Shown here: positions 31,492 to 39,144 of the stretch, one piece after another
Layout of the letters: each line of letters begins with the position of its first letter
How positions within the stretch are numbered: the first letter of the stretch is position 1
Source of the DNA: Streptomyces aurantiacus
GTDB taxonomy: Bacteria; Actinomycetota; Actinomycetes; Streptomycetales; Streptomycetaceae
Direction: 5' to 3'
DNA length: 61,484 nt
Assembly (NCBI RefSeq): GCF_001418335.1
Contig: NZ_LIPP01000026.1
Location: 1-61,484, forward strand
The notes under the pieces: generated by a model
Databases searched by the model: none
What the model saw: the letters and a program-made list of their open reading frames with translations, nothing else
What the model was told of the DNA's origin: nothing
Position numbers and translations under genes: made by a program

Positions 31492-31523
31492 CCGGGGGTG
31501 CGGCTGAGCCGGCGCACCCCCGG
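31492..31523. terminator. Bidirectional terminator hairpin
   Basis: Perfect 11-bp stem CCGGGGGTGCG / CGCACCCCCGG with a ten-base loop, placed between two convergent genes. Confidence 0.75.
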
Positions 31524-31529
31524 CATCTC

Positions 31530-32138
31530 CTAGCCCGCGACCGCGACCAACAGGCGTCCCCTCCTGCAGTCGGTCAGGGCTTCGGGGGTGAGAACCGGCC
31601 GTGGGACCACGATCCCGCAGGCCGTGCAGACCGGGCCCGAGGACGGTTCGTGGGCCAGGTCGTACTTCCAGACGAGGCGCTCGCCCGAGCAGACCGGGCA
31701 GACGGCGCCGGGCTCCCGCTCCAGGGCGGCGATCAGCCGGCGCAGCACCTCGGCCAGTGGCTCATGGGGGTGGACCCTCGGGTCGTCGCACCAGGCGACC
31801 CCGAAGCCGCCCCAGGTGAGCCGGTGCCAGTCGTCCACGCTGCCGGGGCTGCGCAGACCGTCGTGCTTCTCCTTCTTGCGGCGCTCGGCGAATCCGGCCT
31901 CGTAGGCGAGCCAGACGGAGCGGGCCTCCTCCAGTTCGTCCAGTGCGGCCACGAGCCGCGCCGGATCGGGGGACCGGTCCTCGGGGCCGAACCCGGCCCG
32001 GGAGCACAGATGGTCCCAGGTCGCCCGGTGACCGTAAGGAGCGAACCGCTCAAGGCACTTGCGCAGTGAATAGCGCCGCAGTGCCAGATCGCTCCTCGGG
32101 TCGCGCACCTGTCTCGCCAGACTCCGGAATCCCGCCAT
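31530..32138 (-). CDS. Hypothetical protein with a CxxC...CxxC zinc-ribbon-like motif
   Basis: 202 residues, start preceded by cggagg. The N-terminal two thirds are helical and charged (LARQVRDPRSDLALRRYSLR, WLAYEAGFAERRKKEKHDG). The C-terminal part contains CPVCSGERLVWKYDLAHEPS and CTACG, a four-Cys zinc-ribbon arrangement. No membrane segment or enzymatic motif. Family not recognised. Confidence 0.75.
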   Translation of the reverse strand: MAGFRSLARQVRDPRSDLALRRYSLRKCLERFAPYGHRATWDHLCSRAGFGPEDRSPDPARLVAALDELEEARSVWLAYEAGFAERRKKEKHDGLRSPGSVDDWHRLTWGGFGVAWCDDPRVHPHEPLAEVLRRLIAALEREPGAVCPVCSGERLVWKYDLAHEPSSGPVCTACGIVVPRPVLTPEALTDCRRGRLLVAVAG

Positions 32139-32501
32139 CGCCCTGCACCTCCGTCACACCTGCACCTGTACTTCGGTCACTTCGGCGTCGTCGTAGGGAC
32201 GTCGTCGAATAGACGTATCGACACGCGATTCGGCTCCATCTGTTTTTCGGTGACCGCCGCAAGGTCGCCAATCACCCGCCAATCACCCGCCGATCAGCCG
32301 GTTATCGGCCACCCGCAAGGCGGTTGTCGGCCGTCTGTCGACCCTTTCCCGGCCGCCGGCGGTGGTGGCCGGCGGCCCCGGCGGGGCTCCTTGGCCCCTC
32401 CGGCGCCGAAAGTGACGCATGTTCATCTTCAAACACGGGGATACCGGCGGTAACGTCCAGTCCACCCCCGTCGTGACCACCCTCGTCGTGAGGAGTCAGC
32501 C
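32139..32501. other. Divergent intergenic region of 363 bases
   Basis: Between the zinc-ribbon protein and the penicillin-acylase-like gene. It contains direct repeats of ccaatcacccg (about 32269-32292) and a gaggag ribosome site just before 32502. A TAACGT box near 32450 could be the -10 of the acylase gene. No gene is seen. Confidence 0.4.
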
Positions 32502-35291
32502 ATGCCCCGGCGTACCCCACGCACCATCCTCGACAGACTGAGAACTCCCCGCAGATTCCCCAAGTTCCTCATGGGCGCTTCTGTATGCGTTCTCATTGCC
32601 GGTCTTTTGTCGCCGCTTTCCCAGGCGGTCGCCGCCGACACCACGGTCGCGGCGGCGAACGATTACTGCGGCGGCCAGTGTTCGGACATTCTTCCAGCAG
32701 GTCAGAACGGTAACGCGACCCTCGCCGAGATCATTCTCAACCAGGCCTTCGGCACCCAGCCCGCCCATGCGGACGACCAACTGGCGCCCTATGGCAATCT
32801 GGCGTCCGGCCATTCCGCGCTCACCGACGCCAAAATTAACGATTTCTTCAGAGACGCCTCGTTCGGAGTCGCCGCCGACCAGGTCGAGTCCACTCTGAAG
32901 CCCGCCGGACGCACCGACGTGACGATCGTCCGCGACAAGAAGACCGGTGTGCCGCACATCACAGGCACCACCCGCTACGGAACCGAGTTCGGCGCCGGTT
33001 ACGCGGCGGCCCAGGACCGGCTGTGGCTGATGGACGTCTTCCGCCACGTCGGCCGCGGCAAGCTGACCCCCTTCGCCGGCGGAGCCCCCTCCAACCAGGG
33101 CCTGGAACAGGAGTTCTGGCGCCACGCCCCGTACACCGAGGCGGATCTGCAGGCCCAGGTCGACAGTGCCGTCGCCAAGAACGGGGCCCGTGGCCAGCAG
33201 GCTCTCGCCGACATCCGGGCCTACCTCGCGGGCATCAACTCCTACATAGACGCCTCCGACAGCGGCCGCTACTTCCCCGGCGAGTACGTCCTGACCGGCC
33301 ACAAGGACTCCATCACCAACGCCGGGACCATCGAGCACTTCAAGGAGACCGACCTGGTCGCCCTCGCCTCCGTCATCGGCGCGCTCTTCGGCTCCGGGGG
33401 CGGCGGGGAGGTCAACAACGCCGTCTCACTGCTCGCCGCCCAGTCCAAGTACGGCGTGGCCGAGGGCACGAAGGTCTGGGAGTCCTTCCGCGAGCGCAAC
33501 GACCCCGAGGCCGCCCTCACCGTCCACAACGGCGAGAGCTTCCCGTACGCCACCAAGCCGGCCGACCCGCAGGGCGAGGCCCTGCCCACCGCCGGCACGG
33601 TCACCCAGGAGCCGCTGGTCTACGACCGCACCGGCAGCGCCGCGACCTCCACGGCCACCGGGACGTCCGCCTCGGCGACGGCGAGCGCCCTCGGCTCGGC
33701 GAAGCGCGGCATGTCCAACGCCCTCGTGGTCAGCGGCGAGCACACCGCGAGCGGCCACCCGGTCGCCGTCTTCGGACCGCAAACCGGCTATTTCGCGCCA
33801 CAGCTGCTCATGCTCCAGGAGATCCAGGGCCCCGGCCTCAGCGCCCGCGGCGCCTCCTTCGCGGGCCTGAGCATGTACGTCGAACTCGGCCGCGGCCAGG
33901 ACTACGCGTGGAGCGCCACCACCTCCGGCCAGGACATCATCGACACGTACGCGGTCGAGCTGTGCCAGGACGACACCCACTACCTCTACCGCGGCACCTG
34001 CACGGCCATGGAGAAGATCGAGCAGACCAACGCCTGGAAGCCCACCACCGCCGACGGAACCGCCGCGGGCTCCTACCGCATGCAGGTCTGGCGCACCGCG
34101 TACGGCCCGGTCACCCACCGGGCCACGGTCGACGGCAAGAAGGTCGCGTACACCAGCCTGCGCTCCTCCTTCATGCACGAGGCCGACTCGATCATCGGCT
34201 TCCAGATGCTCAACGACCCGGACTACGTGAAGAGTCCCCAGACCTTCCAGGCGGCGGTCCAGCACATCAACTTCACCTTCAACTGGTTCTACGCCGACTC
34301 GAAGCACACCGCGTACTACAACAGCGGTGACAACCCGGTGCGCGCCGACGGGGTCGACGCCGAGTTCCCGGTCTGGGCGCGGCCGGCGTACGAGTGGCGG
34401 AACTGGACGCCGACGACGAACACCGCCGACTACACCCCGGCGTCCGCCCACCCCAACTCCGTCGACCAGGACTACTACATCTCCTGGAACAACAAGCAGG
34501 CCAAGGACTACACCACGGCCTCCTGGGGCAACGGCTCCGTCCACCGCGGCGACCTCCTGGAGGACCGGGTGCAAAAGCTGGTGATCGCGGGCGGGGTGAC
34601 AAGAGCGTCGCTCACCAAGGCGATGGCCGACGCGGCGCTGGCCGACCTGCGCGCCGAGGACGTACTGCCGAAGCTGCTGCAGGTCGTGCGCACCTCGCCG
34701 GTCACCGACCCGACGGCCGCGGCGGCGGTGACGAAGCTGTCCGACTGGGTGACGGCCGGCGCCAGGCGCAAGGAGACGTCGGCCGGTTCGAAGACGTACG
34801 CGAACGCCGACGCGATCCGGCTCCTGGACGCCTGGTGGCCGCTGCTGGTGAAGGCCGAGTTCGAACCCGGCCTCGGCAGCGACCTCTACACCGCCATGAC
34901 CGCCAACCTGCCCGTGGACGAGGCGCCTTCGGCGGGACACGGGCCCACCGGATCGCACGCCGGCAGCTCCTTCCAGTACGGCTGGTGGAGCTACGTCCAC
35001 AAGGACATCCGGGCGGTGCTCGGCGAGTCGGTGCAGGGCCCTCTCGCCCAGTCGTACTGCGGCGGCGGCAGCCTCAGCGCCTGCCGGGACATCCTGATCA
35101 GCACGCTCAAGCAGGCGGCAGGACGGACCGCGGCCCAGGTCTATCCCGGCGACGACCTCTGCTCGGCGGGCGACCAGTGGTGTGCCGACTCCATCAACCA
35201 GCGGACGCTGGGCGGCATCAAGCACGGCAAGATCAGCTGGCAGAACCGGCCGACCTACCAGCAGGTCGTGGAGTTCACCTCACACCGGTGA
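32502..35291 (+). CDS. Secreted penicillin-acylase-family amidohydrolase
   Basis: 929 residues. The signal peptide (MGASVCVLIAGLLSPLSQAV, cleavage near AVAA, about 45) indicates export. Family features: GVPHITGTTRYGTEFGAGYA, AQDRLWLMDVFRHVGRGKL, and the N-terminal nucleophile Ser405 in KRGMSNALVVSG, where autocleavage would give alpha and beta chains. Later GQDYAWSATTSGQDIIDTYA and WNNKQAKDYTTASWGNGS follow the Ntn-hydrolase pattern. A Thr/Ala/Ser linker (about 379-400) precedes the cleavage site, as a spacer peptide would. Known members hydrolyse penicillins, acyl-homoserine lactones or lipopeptides; the substrate here is unknown. Confidence 0.93.
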   Translation: MPRRTPRTILDRLRTPRRFPKFLMGASVCVLIAGLLSPLSQAVAADTTVAAANDYCGGQCSDILPAGQNGNATLAEIILNQAFGTQPAHADDQLAPYGNLASGHSALTDAKINDFFRDASFGVAADQVESTLKPAGRTDVTIVRDKKTGVPHITGTTRYGTEFGAGYAAAQDRLWLMDVFRHVGRGKLTPFAGGAPSNQGLEQEFWRHAPYTEADLQAQVDSAVAKNGARGQQALADIRAYLAGINSYIDASDSGRYFPGEYVLTGHKDSITNAGTIEHFKETDLVALASVIGALFGSGGGGEVNNAVSLLAAQSKYGVAEGTKVWESFRERNDPEAALTVHNGESFPYATKPADPQGEALPTAGTVTQEPLVYDRTGSAATSTATGTSASATASALGSAKRGMSNALVVSGEHTASGHPVAVFGPQTGYFAPQLLMLQEIQGPGLSARGASFAGLSMYVELGRGQDYAWSATTSGQDIIDTYAVELCQDDTHYLYRGTCTAMEKIEQTNAWKPTTADGTAAGSYRMQVWRTAYGPVTHRATVDGKKVAYTSLRSSFMHEADSIIGFQMLNDPDYVKSPQTFQAAVQHINFTFNWFYADSKHTAYYNSGDNPVRADGVDAEFPVWARPAYEWRNWTPTTNTADYTPASAHPNSVDQDYYISWNNKQAKDYTTASWGNGSVHRGDLLEDRVQKLVIAGGVTRASLTKAMADAALADLRAEDVLPKLLQVVRTSPVTDPTAAAAVTKLSDWVTAGARRKETSAGSKTYANADAIRLLDAWWPLLVKAEFEPGLGSDLYTAMTANLPVDEAPSAGHGPTGSHAGSSFQYGWWSYVHKDIRAVLGESVQGPLAQSYCGGGSLSACRDILISTLKQAAGRTAAQVYPGDDLCSAGDQWCADSINQRTLGGIKHGKISWQNRPTYQQVVEFTSHR

Positions 35292-35299
35292 CGTGATCG

Positions 35300-35329
35300 C
35301 GTACGTACACACGCGAACACGTACGTACG
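35300..35329. terminator. Inverted repeat between convergent genes
   Basis: CGTACGTAC and GTACGTACG, perfect 9-bp arms with a 12-base loop, directly after the acylase gene. Probable bidirectional terminator. Confidence 0.5.
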
Positions 35330-35346
35330 TACGGGCGGCGGGTCGG

Positions 35347-36750
35347 TCAGTGGATGCGGCCCGCCGCCAGTACCACCTGGGCCAGTTCCCGGTGGCAGAT
35401 GTCGCTGTGGGCGCCCGCCGGAAGTCCGCCGTGGCGCACCACCGCGGACGCGTCGATGTTCACGCACCCCGAGGCGGGCAGCGTCGCCCTCGCCCGCAGC
35501 GCGTCGGCAAGCGTGAACGCCTTCGTGCCGGACACCGCCTGCACCCCGTCGTGACCCAACGCGCCCCACCGGGCGCCGAGAAGGCGGGGGAGGCCGAAAC
35601 CGGCGGCCGTCCGGTCGTCGCCCGCCGTACGGGAGGCGAGCGGGTAGACCGTGCCGAGCGCCGAGTCGAAGCGGGAGAAGCAGCACACCAACGGGCCGTC
35701 GATACGCTCCTGGTGGCCGCGCAGCACACCACCGGACCGCGCCTCGTGCGGGAGCCGCGCCGCGAACGCGTAGTGCGAGAAGGCCGCTTGGAGCAGCGTC
35801 ACGGACTTCACGGTCCGTACCCCCTTGGGCAGCCCGCGCAGCGCGAACGACACCAGACGCCCGCCGAAGCTGTGCCCCACGAGATGCACGCGCACCCCGG
35901 GCGCCGCCTGCGCGAGCCGCCCGACCGTCCGCCCGAGCCCGCGCTCGCCCACCGCGCCCGCGCGCCGCTTCATCGCGAAGTACGTCGCCTGGCGCAGCAG
36001 TTCGTGCGCCCCGTCCCAGGCCTGCGGGATGTCGGCCGCGGCGGCCCCGGCCCGGGGCCTCTCGTCGCCGGGCCCGGCTCCAGCAGCGGTCCCTGCCGCG
36101 TCCTCCGTCGTCGCTTCCGCTTCCGCCTTCGCCTCCGCCAGCGCTCGCGCGAACTCGCGGCACATCTCCGCCGTGTCCCCGACGAACATCTCCGGGTCGC
36201 TCGGGGACCCCTCCTCCGACTCCGACGAAGTGTCGGCGGCGAACGCGGCGCCCGGCGCCTCCGGCCGCAGCTCGACGAGCAGCCGTACCAGCCGCCCGTA
36301 CTCCTCCAACGCGGCGTCGCCATCCGGCTGTCGGTCCAGCATCCGGGCGATCTGGTCGATCAGTGTGGCCCGGCCGGGAAAGGCCCGCAGCAGAGCGCTC
36401 CGCGTGCCCTTGTCCAGGGCGGAGCCCACCGACACCTCGGTCACCTCGGTGACGGCCCGCTCGAAGTCGGGGATCGGTTCGTCGCTGAACCGCATCGACG
36501 GCCAGATCACGCCGACGTACCCGAGCCGGGCGTTCGGCGCGAGTGCGGGGATCGGCTCGAAGAAGCGGCTGTAGAGCCGAGTCGCCGCCGAGCGGTCGTT
36601 GTTCCAGCCGTGCGCGAACACGATCAGGTCCTTGACGCCCCGCTCCACGACCTCCCGGAGCAGCCGGTCGCGCTGCTTGCCGTTCACATCTCCGTCCGCG
36701 TCGAACGTCAGCTCCCAGTAAGGAGTCACGCCCACTTCGGAATCCGCCAT
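35347..36750 (-). CDS. Alpha/beta-hydrolase-fold protein
   Basis: 467 residues from ATG 36750. The N-terminal part has the core strand/turn DLIVFAHGWNNDRSAATRLY, where the HGW stretch is a typical oxyanion region. The nucleophile elbow is GHSFGG in VRVHLVGHSFGGRLVSFAL. A final His candidate lies in the C-terminal third (HREL). Between them is an Ala/Glu-rich insert (ALAEAKAEAEATTEDAAGTA). No signal peptide, so cytoplasmic. Lipase/esterase or peptidase activity is possible; the substrate is unknown. It lies downstream of the NamZ-like gene on the same strand but with a 165-base gap. Confidence 0.82.
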   Translation of the reverse strand: MADSEVGVTPYWELTFDADGDVNGKQRDRLLREVVERGVKDLIVFAHGWNNDRSAATRLYSRFFEPIPALAPNARLGYVGVIWPSMRFSDEPIPDFERAVTEVTEVSVGSALDKGTRSALLRAFPGRATLIDQIARMLDRQPDGDAALEEYGRLVRLLVELRPEAPGAAFAADTSSESEEGSPSDPEMFVGDTAEMCREFARALAEAKAEAEATTEDAAGTAAGAGPGDERPRAGAAAADIPQAWDGAHELLRQATYFAMKRRAGAVGERGLGRTVGRLAQAAPGVRVHLVGHSFGGRLVSFALRGLPKGVRTVKSVTLLQAAFSHYAFAARLPHEARSGGVLRGHQERIDGPLVCCFSRFDSALGTVYPLASRTAGDDRTAAGFGLPRLLGARWGALGHDGVQAVSGTKAFTLADALRARATLPASGCVNIDASAVVRHGGLPAGAHSDICHRELAQVVLAAGRIH

Positions 36751-36863
36751 GACGAGCCCCCTTCGGCCTGCGCAACCCGTGCGCGGTGCGCACATCGTCC
36801 CGCCGACGGGGCGCGTCGGCCAGGGGCCACGTCCGATCCGACCAGCCCGAACTCATGTCCCAG

Positions 36864-36911
36864 CGAGTGGCGAGTGGCGAGTAGTGAGTGGCGGTGGCGG
36901 GTGGCGAGTGG
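36864..36911. repeat. Heptanucleotide repeats (gtggcga)n
   Basis: Six to seven degenerate copies of gtggcga directly after the NamZ-like stop, in the gap before the hydrolase gene. Confidence 0.75.
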
Positions 36912-36915
36912 TGTC

Positions 36916-38175
36916 TCAGCGGTAGAGGAGGTACTCCTTGCGCACCCGCCGGAACGCGGCCAGTTCGTCCCGCCAGCCCGCCACGACCTCGTCGGGCGTC
37001 GCGCCCGCGTCGATCATCGTGCGGACCAGCGTGGAGCCCGTCAGCTTGTCGATCCAGTTGTCCGGGCGCCAGGCGAAGCCGTCCCAGACCTGCTTGGCGG
37101 TCACCAGCAGCGCGATCCCGGTGCGTACGGGGTCGTACGCGGCGCGGTCGTGGACGTGGAGTTGCACACCGCCGACGGTCCTGCCCTGGAACTTCGAGAA
37201 GGTGGGCGCGAAGTACGCCTCCCGGAAACGCACCCCGGGCAGCCCGAGTTGCCCGGCCTCGGCGGCCCACCGGCGGTCGATGCCCTCGGCGCCGATCAGC
37301 TCGAACGGACGGGTCGTGCCGCGCCCCTCCGACAGGTTCGTCCCCTCGAAGAGACAGGTGCCCGCGTACACGAGGGCGGTGTCGGGCGTCGGCATGTTCG
37401 GGCTCGGCGGCACCCAGGGCAGTCCCGAGGCGTCGTAGAAGTCCGACCGCTGCCAGCCCGACATCAGCACGGTGTCCAGGGGCACCGGCGCCGTGAGGAA
37501 CTCCGCGTTGAACAACCGCGCCAGCTCCGCGACCGTCATGCCGTGCGCCTGCGCGATCGGCTCCCGGCCCACGAAGGTCGCGAACTCCTTGTGCAGCACC
37601 GGGCCGTACGCGCCACGCCCGGTCACCGGGTTCGGCCGGTCGAGCACCACGAACCGCTTGCCGGCCAGCCGCGCCGCCTCCATGCAGTCGTACAGCGTCC
37701 AGATGTACGTGTAGAAGCGGGCGCCCGCGTCCTGGATGTCGAAGACGACCGTGTCCACGCCCGAGGCGGTGAAGGCGTCGGCCAGCGGTTGTCCGCTCTT
37801 CAGGTACGTGTCGTAGACCGGCAGCCCGGTCGCCGGGTCGTCGTAGCGGCCCTCGGAGCCGCCCGCCTGCGCGGTGCCGCGGAATCCGTGCTCCGGGCCG
37901 AAGACGGAGACCAGGTCCACGCGGTCGTCGGCGTGCATCACGTCGACGATGTGACGGGCGTCCCTGGTGATGCCCGTCGGGTTGGTGACGATCCCGACGC
38001 GTGCGCCTTCCAGGAGGGCGTAGTGGTCCGCGGCGAGCCGGTCGAAGCCGGTCCGGAAACGGCGGGTCGCCGTTTCCGGGGTGGTGGCCCCCGCTGCCGT
38101 GGCGGGTGGGCCCGCCGACAGGGCCGCCGCGGTGGTCGTCGCGGCGAGGAGACTCCGTCTGGACAGGGGGCGCAT
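36916..38175 (-). CDS. Secreted NamZ-like (DUF1343) exo-beta-N-acetylmuramidase
   Basis: 419 residues from ATG 38175. A Tat-type signal (LSRRSLLAATTTAAALSAG) leads to cleavage near ATAAG. The mature domain carries DUF1343 motifs: VGIVTNPTGITRDARHIVDV, VSVFGPEHGFRGTAQAGG, VFDIQDAGARFYTYIWTLYD, VLDRPNPVTGRGAYGPVL and PPSPNMPTPDTALVYAGTCL followed by FEGTNLSEGRGTTRPFELIG. The length matches the family. Known: NamZ removes terminal N-acetylmuramic acid from peptidoglycan fragments. Inferred: recycling or turnover of cell-wall material outside the cell. Exact activity was not tested. Confidence 0.9.
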   Translation of the reverse strand: MRPLSRRSLLAATTTAAALSAGPPATAAGATTPETATRRFRTGFDRLAADHYALLEGARVGIVTNPTGITRDARHIVDVMHADDRVDLVSVFGPEHGFRGTAQAGGSEGRYDDPATGLPVYDTYLKSGQPLADAFTASGVDTVVFDIQDAGARFYTYIWTLYDCMEAARLAGKRFVVLDRPNPVTGRGAYGPVLHKEFATFVGREPIAQAHGMTVAELARLFNAEFLTAPVPLDTVLMSGWQRSDFYDASGLPWVPPSPNMPTPDTALVYAGTCLFEGTNLSEGRGTTRPFELIGAEGIDRRWAAEAGQLGLPGVRFREAYFAPTFSKFQGRTVGGVQLHVHDRAAYDPVRTGIALLVTAKQVWDGFAWRPDNWIDKLTGSTLVRTMIDAGATPDEVVAGWRDELAAFRRVRKEYLLYR

Positions 38176-38255
38176 GTGGGACCTCCGTGTTGGCGGAAGG
38201 TGGGCATGTGCACGGTATGGGCTTCCGCCGGTTGTTCGGAAGCTGCGGGTCGGAT

Positions 38256-38285
38256 GTGGCTTGTCGCGCAGTTCCCCGCGCCCCT
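38256..38285 (+). repeat. Copy of the gcgcagttccccgcgcccct intergenic repeat
   Basis: Thirty bases match the forward unit at 21611-21640 with a single substitution (ggcttgtc in place of ggctggtc). It lies 29 bases before the CATACCGACCGGT operator. Confidence 0.85.
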
Positions 38286-38314
38286 TCGGGGGCGCGCTTG
38301 ACCTTCCCTCTTGA

Positions 38315-38330
38315 CATACCGACCGGTTAG
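38315..38330. promoter_or_regulatory. TetR-type operator upstream of the SDR-ligase operon
   Basis: CATACCGACCGGTTAG. The first 13 bases are identical to sites at 14785-14800 and 46228-46243. It overlaps the end of TTGACA (38311-38316), a possible -35. Confidence 0.7.
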
Positions 38331-38376
38331 TCTGGCGTTGTAGGGAGCCGAGATCTCGTCGTGTCGAAGGAGACCG

Positions 38377-39144
38377 ATGGTGGAAGCCATGCAGGATGCC
38401 GGAGTGGTCGTCACCGGGGCGGGGGGCGGGATCGGGGCCGCGCTGGCCCGCCGGTTCGCCGCCGCGGGGGCCCGGGTCGTGGTCAACGACCTCGACGGGG
38501 CGAAGGCCGGGGTCGTCGCCGACGAGATCGGCGGGATCGCGGTTCCCGGCGACGCCTCCACGATCGTGGCCGAGGCCCGGGACGCCCTCGGCGGCACCGT
38601 CGACGTCTACTGCGCCAACGCCGGCGTGGGCTCCGGCGGCTCGGAAGCGGCTCCGGAGCAGGTCTGGGAGCTCGCCTGGGACGTGAACGTGATGGCGCAC
38701 GTCCGTGCGGCCAACCAGCTGATACCCGCCTGGCTGGAGCGCGGCAGCGGCCGGTTCGTCTCCACCGTCTCGGCGGCCGGGCTGCTCACCATGGTCGGCG
38801 CCGCCCCCTACAGCGTCACCAAGCACGGGGCGTACGCCTTCGCCGAATGGCTCTCCCTCACCTACCGCCACCGCGGTCTGAAGGTCCACGCGATCTGTCC
38901 GCAGGGCGTCCGCACGGACATGCTCGCGGGAACCGGCAGCGCCGGGGATCTCGTCCTGCTACCCACCGCCATCGAGCCCGAGGCCGTCGCCGACGCCCTC
39001 TTCGCCGGCATGGAGGAGGACCGCTTCCTGATCCTTCCGCACCCCGAGGTCGCCGAGTACTACCAGGCACGCGCCGCCACCCCCGAGCGGTGGCTGACGA
39101 GCATGAACCACATCCAGCAGAAGTGGGAGGCGGACGGCCGATGA
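38377..39144 (+). CDS. SDR-family oxidoreductase
   Basis: 255 residues, start after gaaggag. The cofactor motif TGAGGGIG is at 13-20, followed by Asp in VVNDLDG favouring NAD. NAG is at 81-83; the catalytic residues are Ser132 and Tyr145/Lys149 (APYSVTKHG). The C-terminus is longer than in minimal SDRs (ILPHPEVAEYYQARAATPER), as in hydroxyacyl-CoA-type dehydrogenases. The stop overlaps the acyl-CoA ligase start, so both are cotranscribed. Probable role: a hydroxyacyl-CoA or steroid/alcohol oxidation step. Confidence 0.94.
   Translation: MVEAMQDAGVVVTGAGGGIGAALARRFAAAGARVVVNDLDGAKAGVVADEIGGIAVPGDASTIVAEARDALGGTVDVYCANAGVGSGGSEAAPEQVWELAWDVNVMAHVRAANQLIPAWLERGSGRFVSTVSAAGLLTMVGAAPYSVTKHGAYAFAEWLSLTYRHRGLKVHAICPQGVRTDMLAGTGSAGDLVLLPTAIEPEAVADALFAGMEEDRFLILPHPEVAEYYQARAATPERWLTSMNHIQQKWEADGR

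Noticed and set aside
36864..36911. Origin or attachment site made of repeats
   Set aside because: The tract is a simple degenerate heptamer run like several others at gene ends, with no neighbouring recombinase or replication gene.
35182..38317. Two open frames of over 1000 codons on opposite strands across the hydrolase and NamZ-like genes
   Set aside because: Both lie in non-coding phases of recognised proteins, are Arg/Pro/Ala-rich, and lack any domain. High G+C makes stop codons rare.
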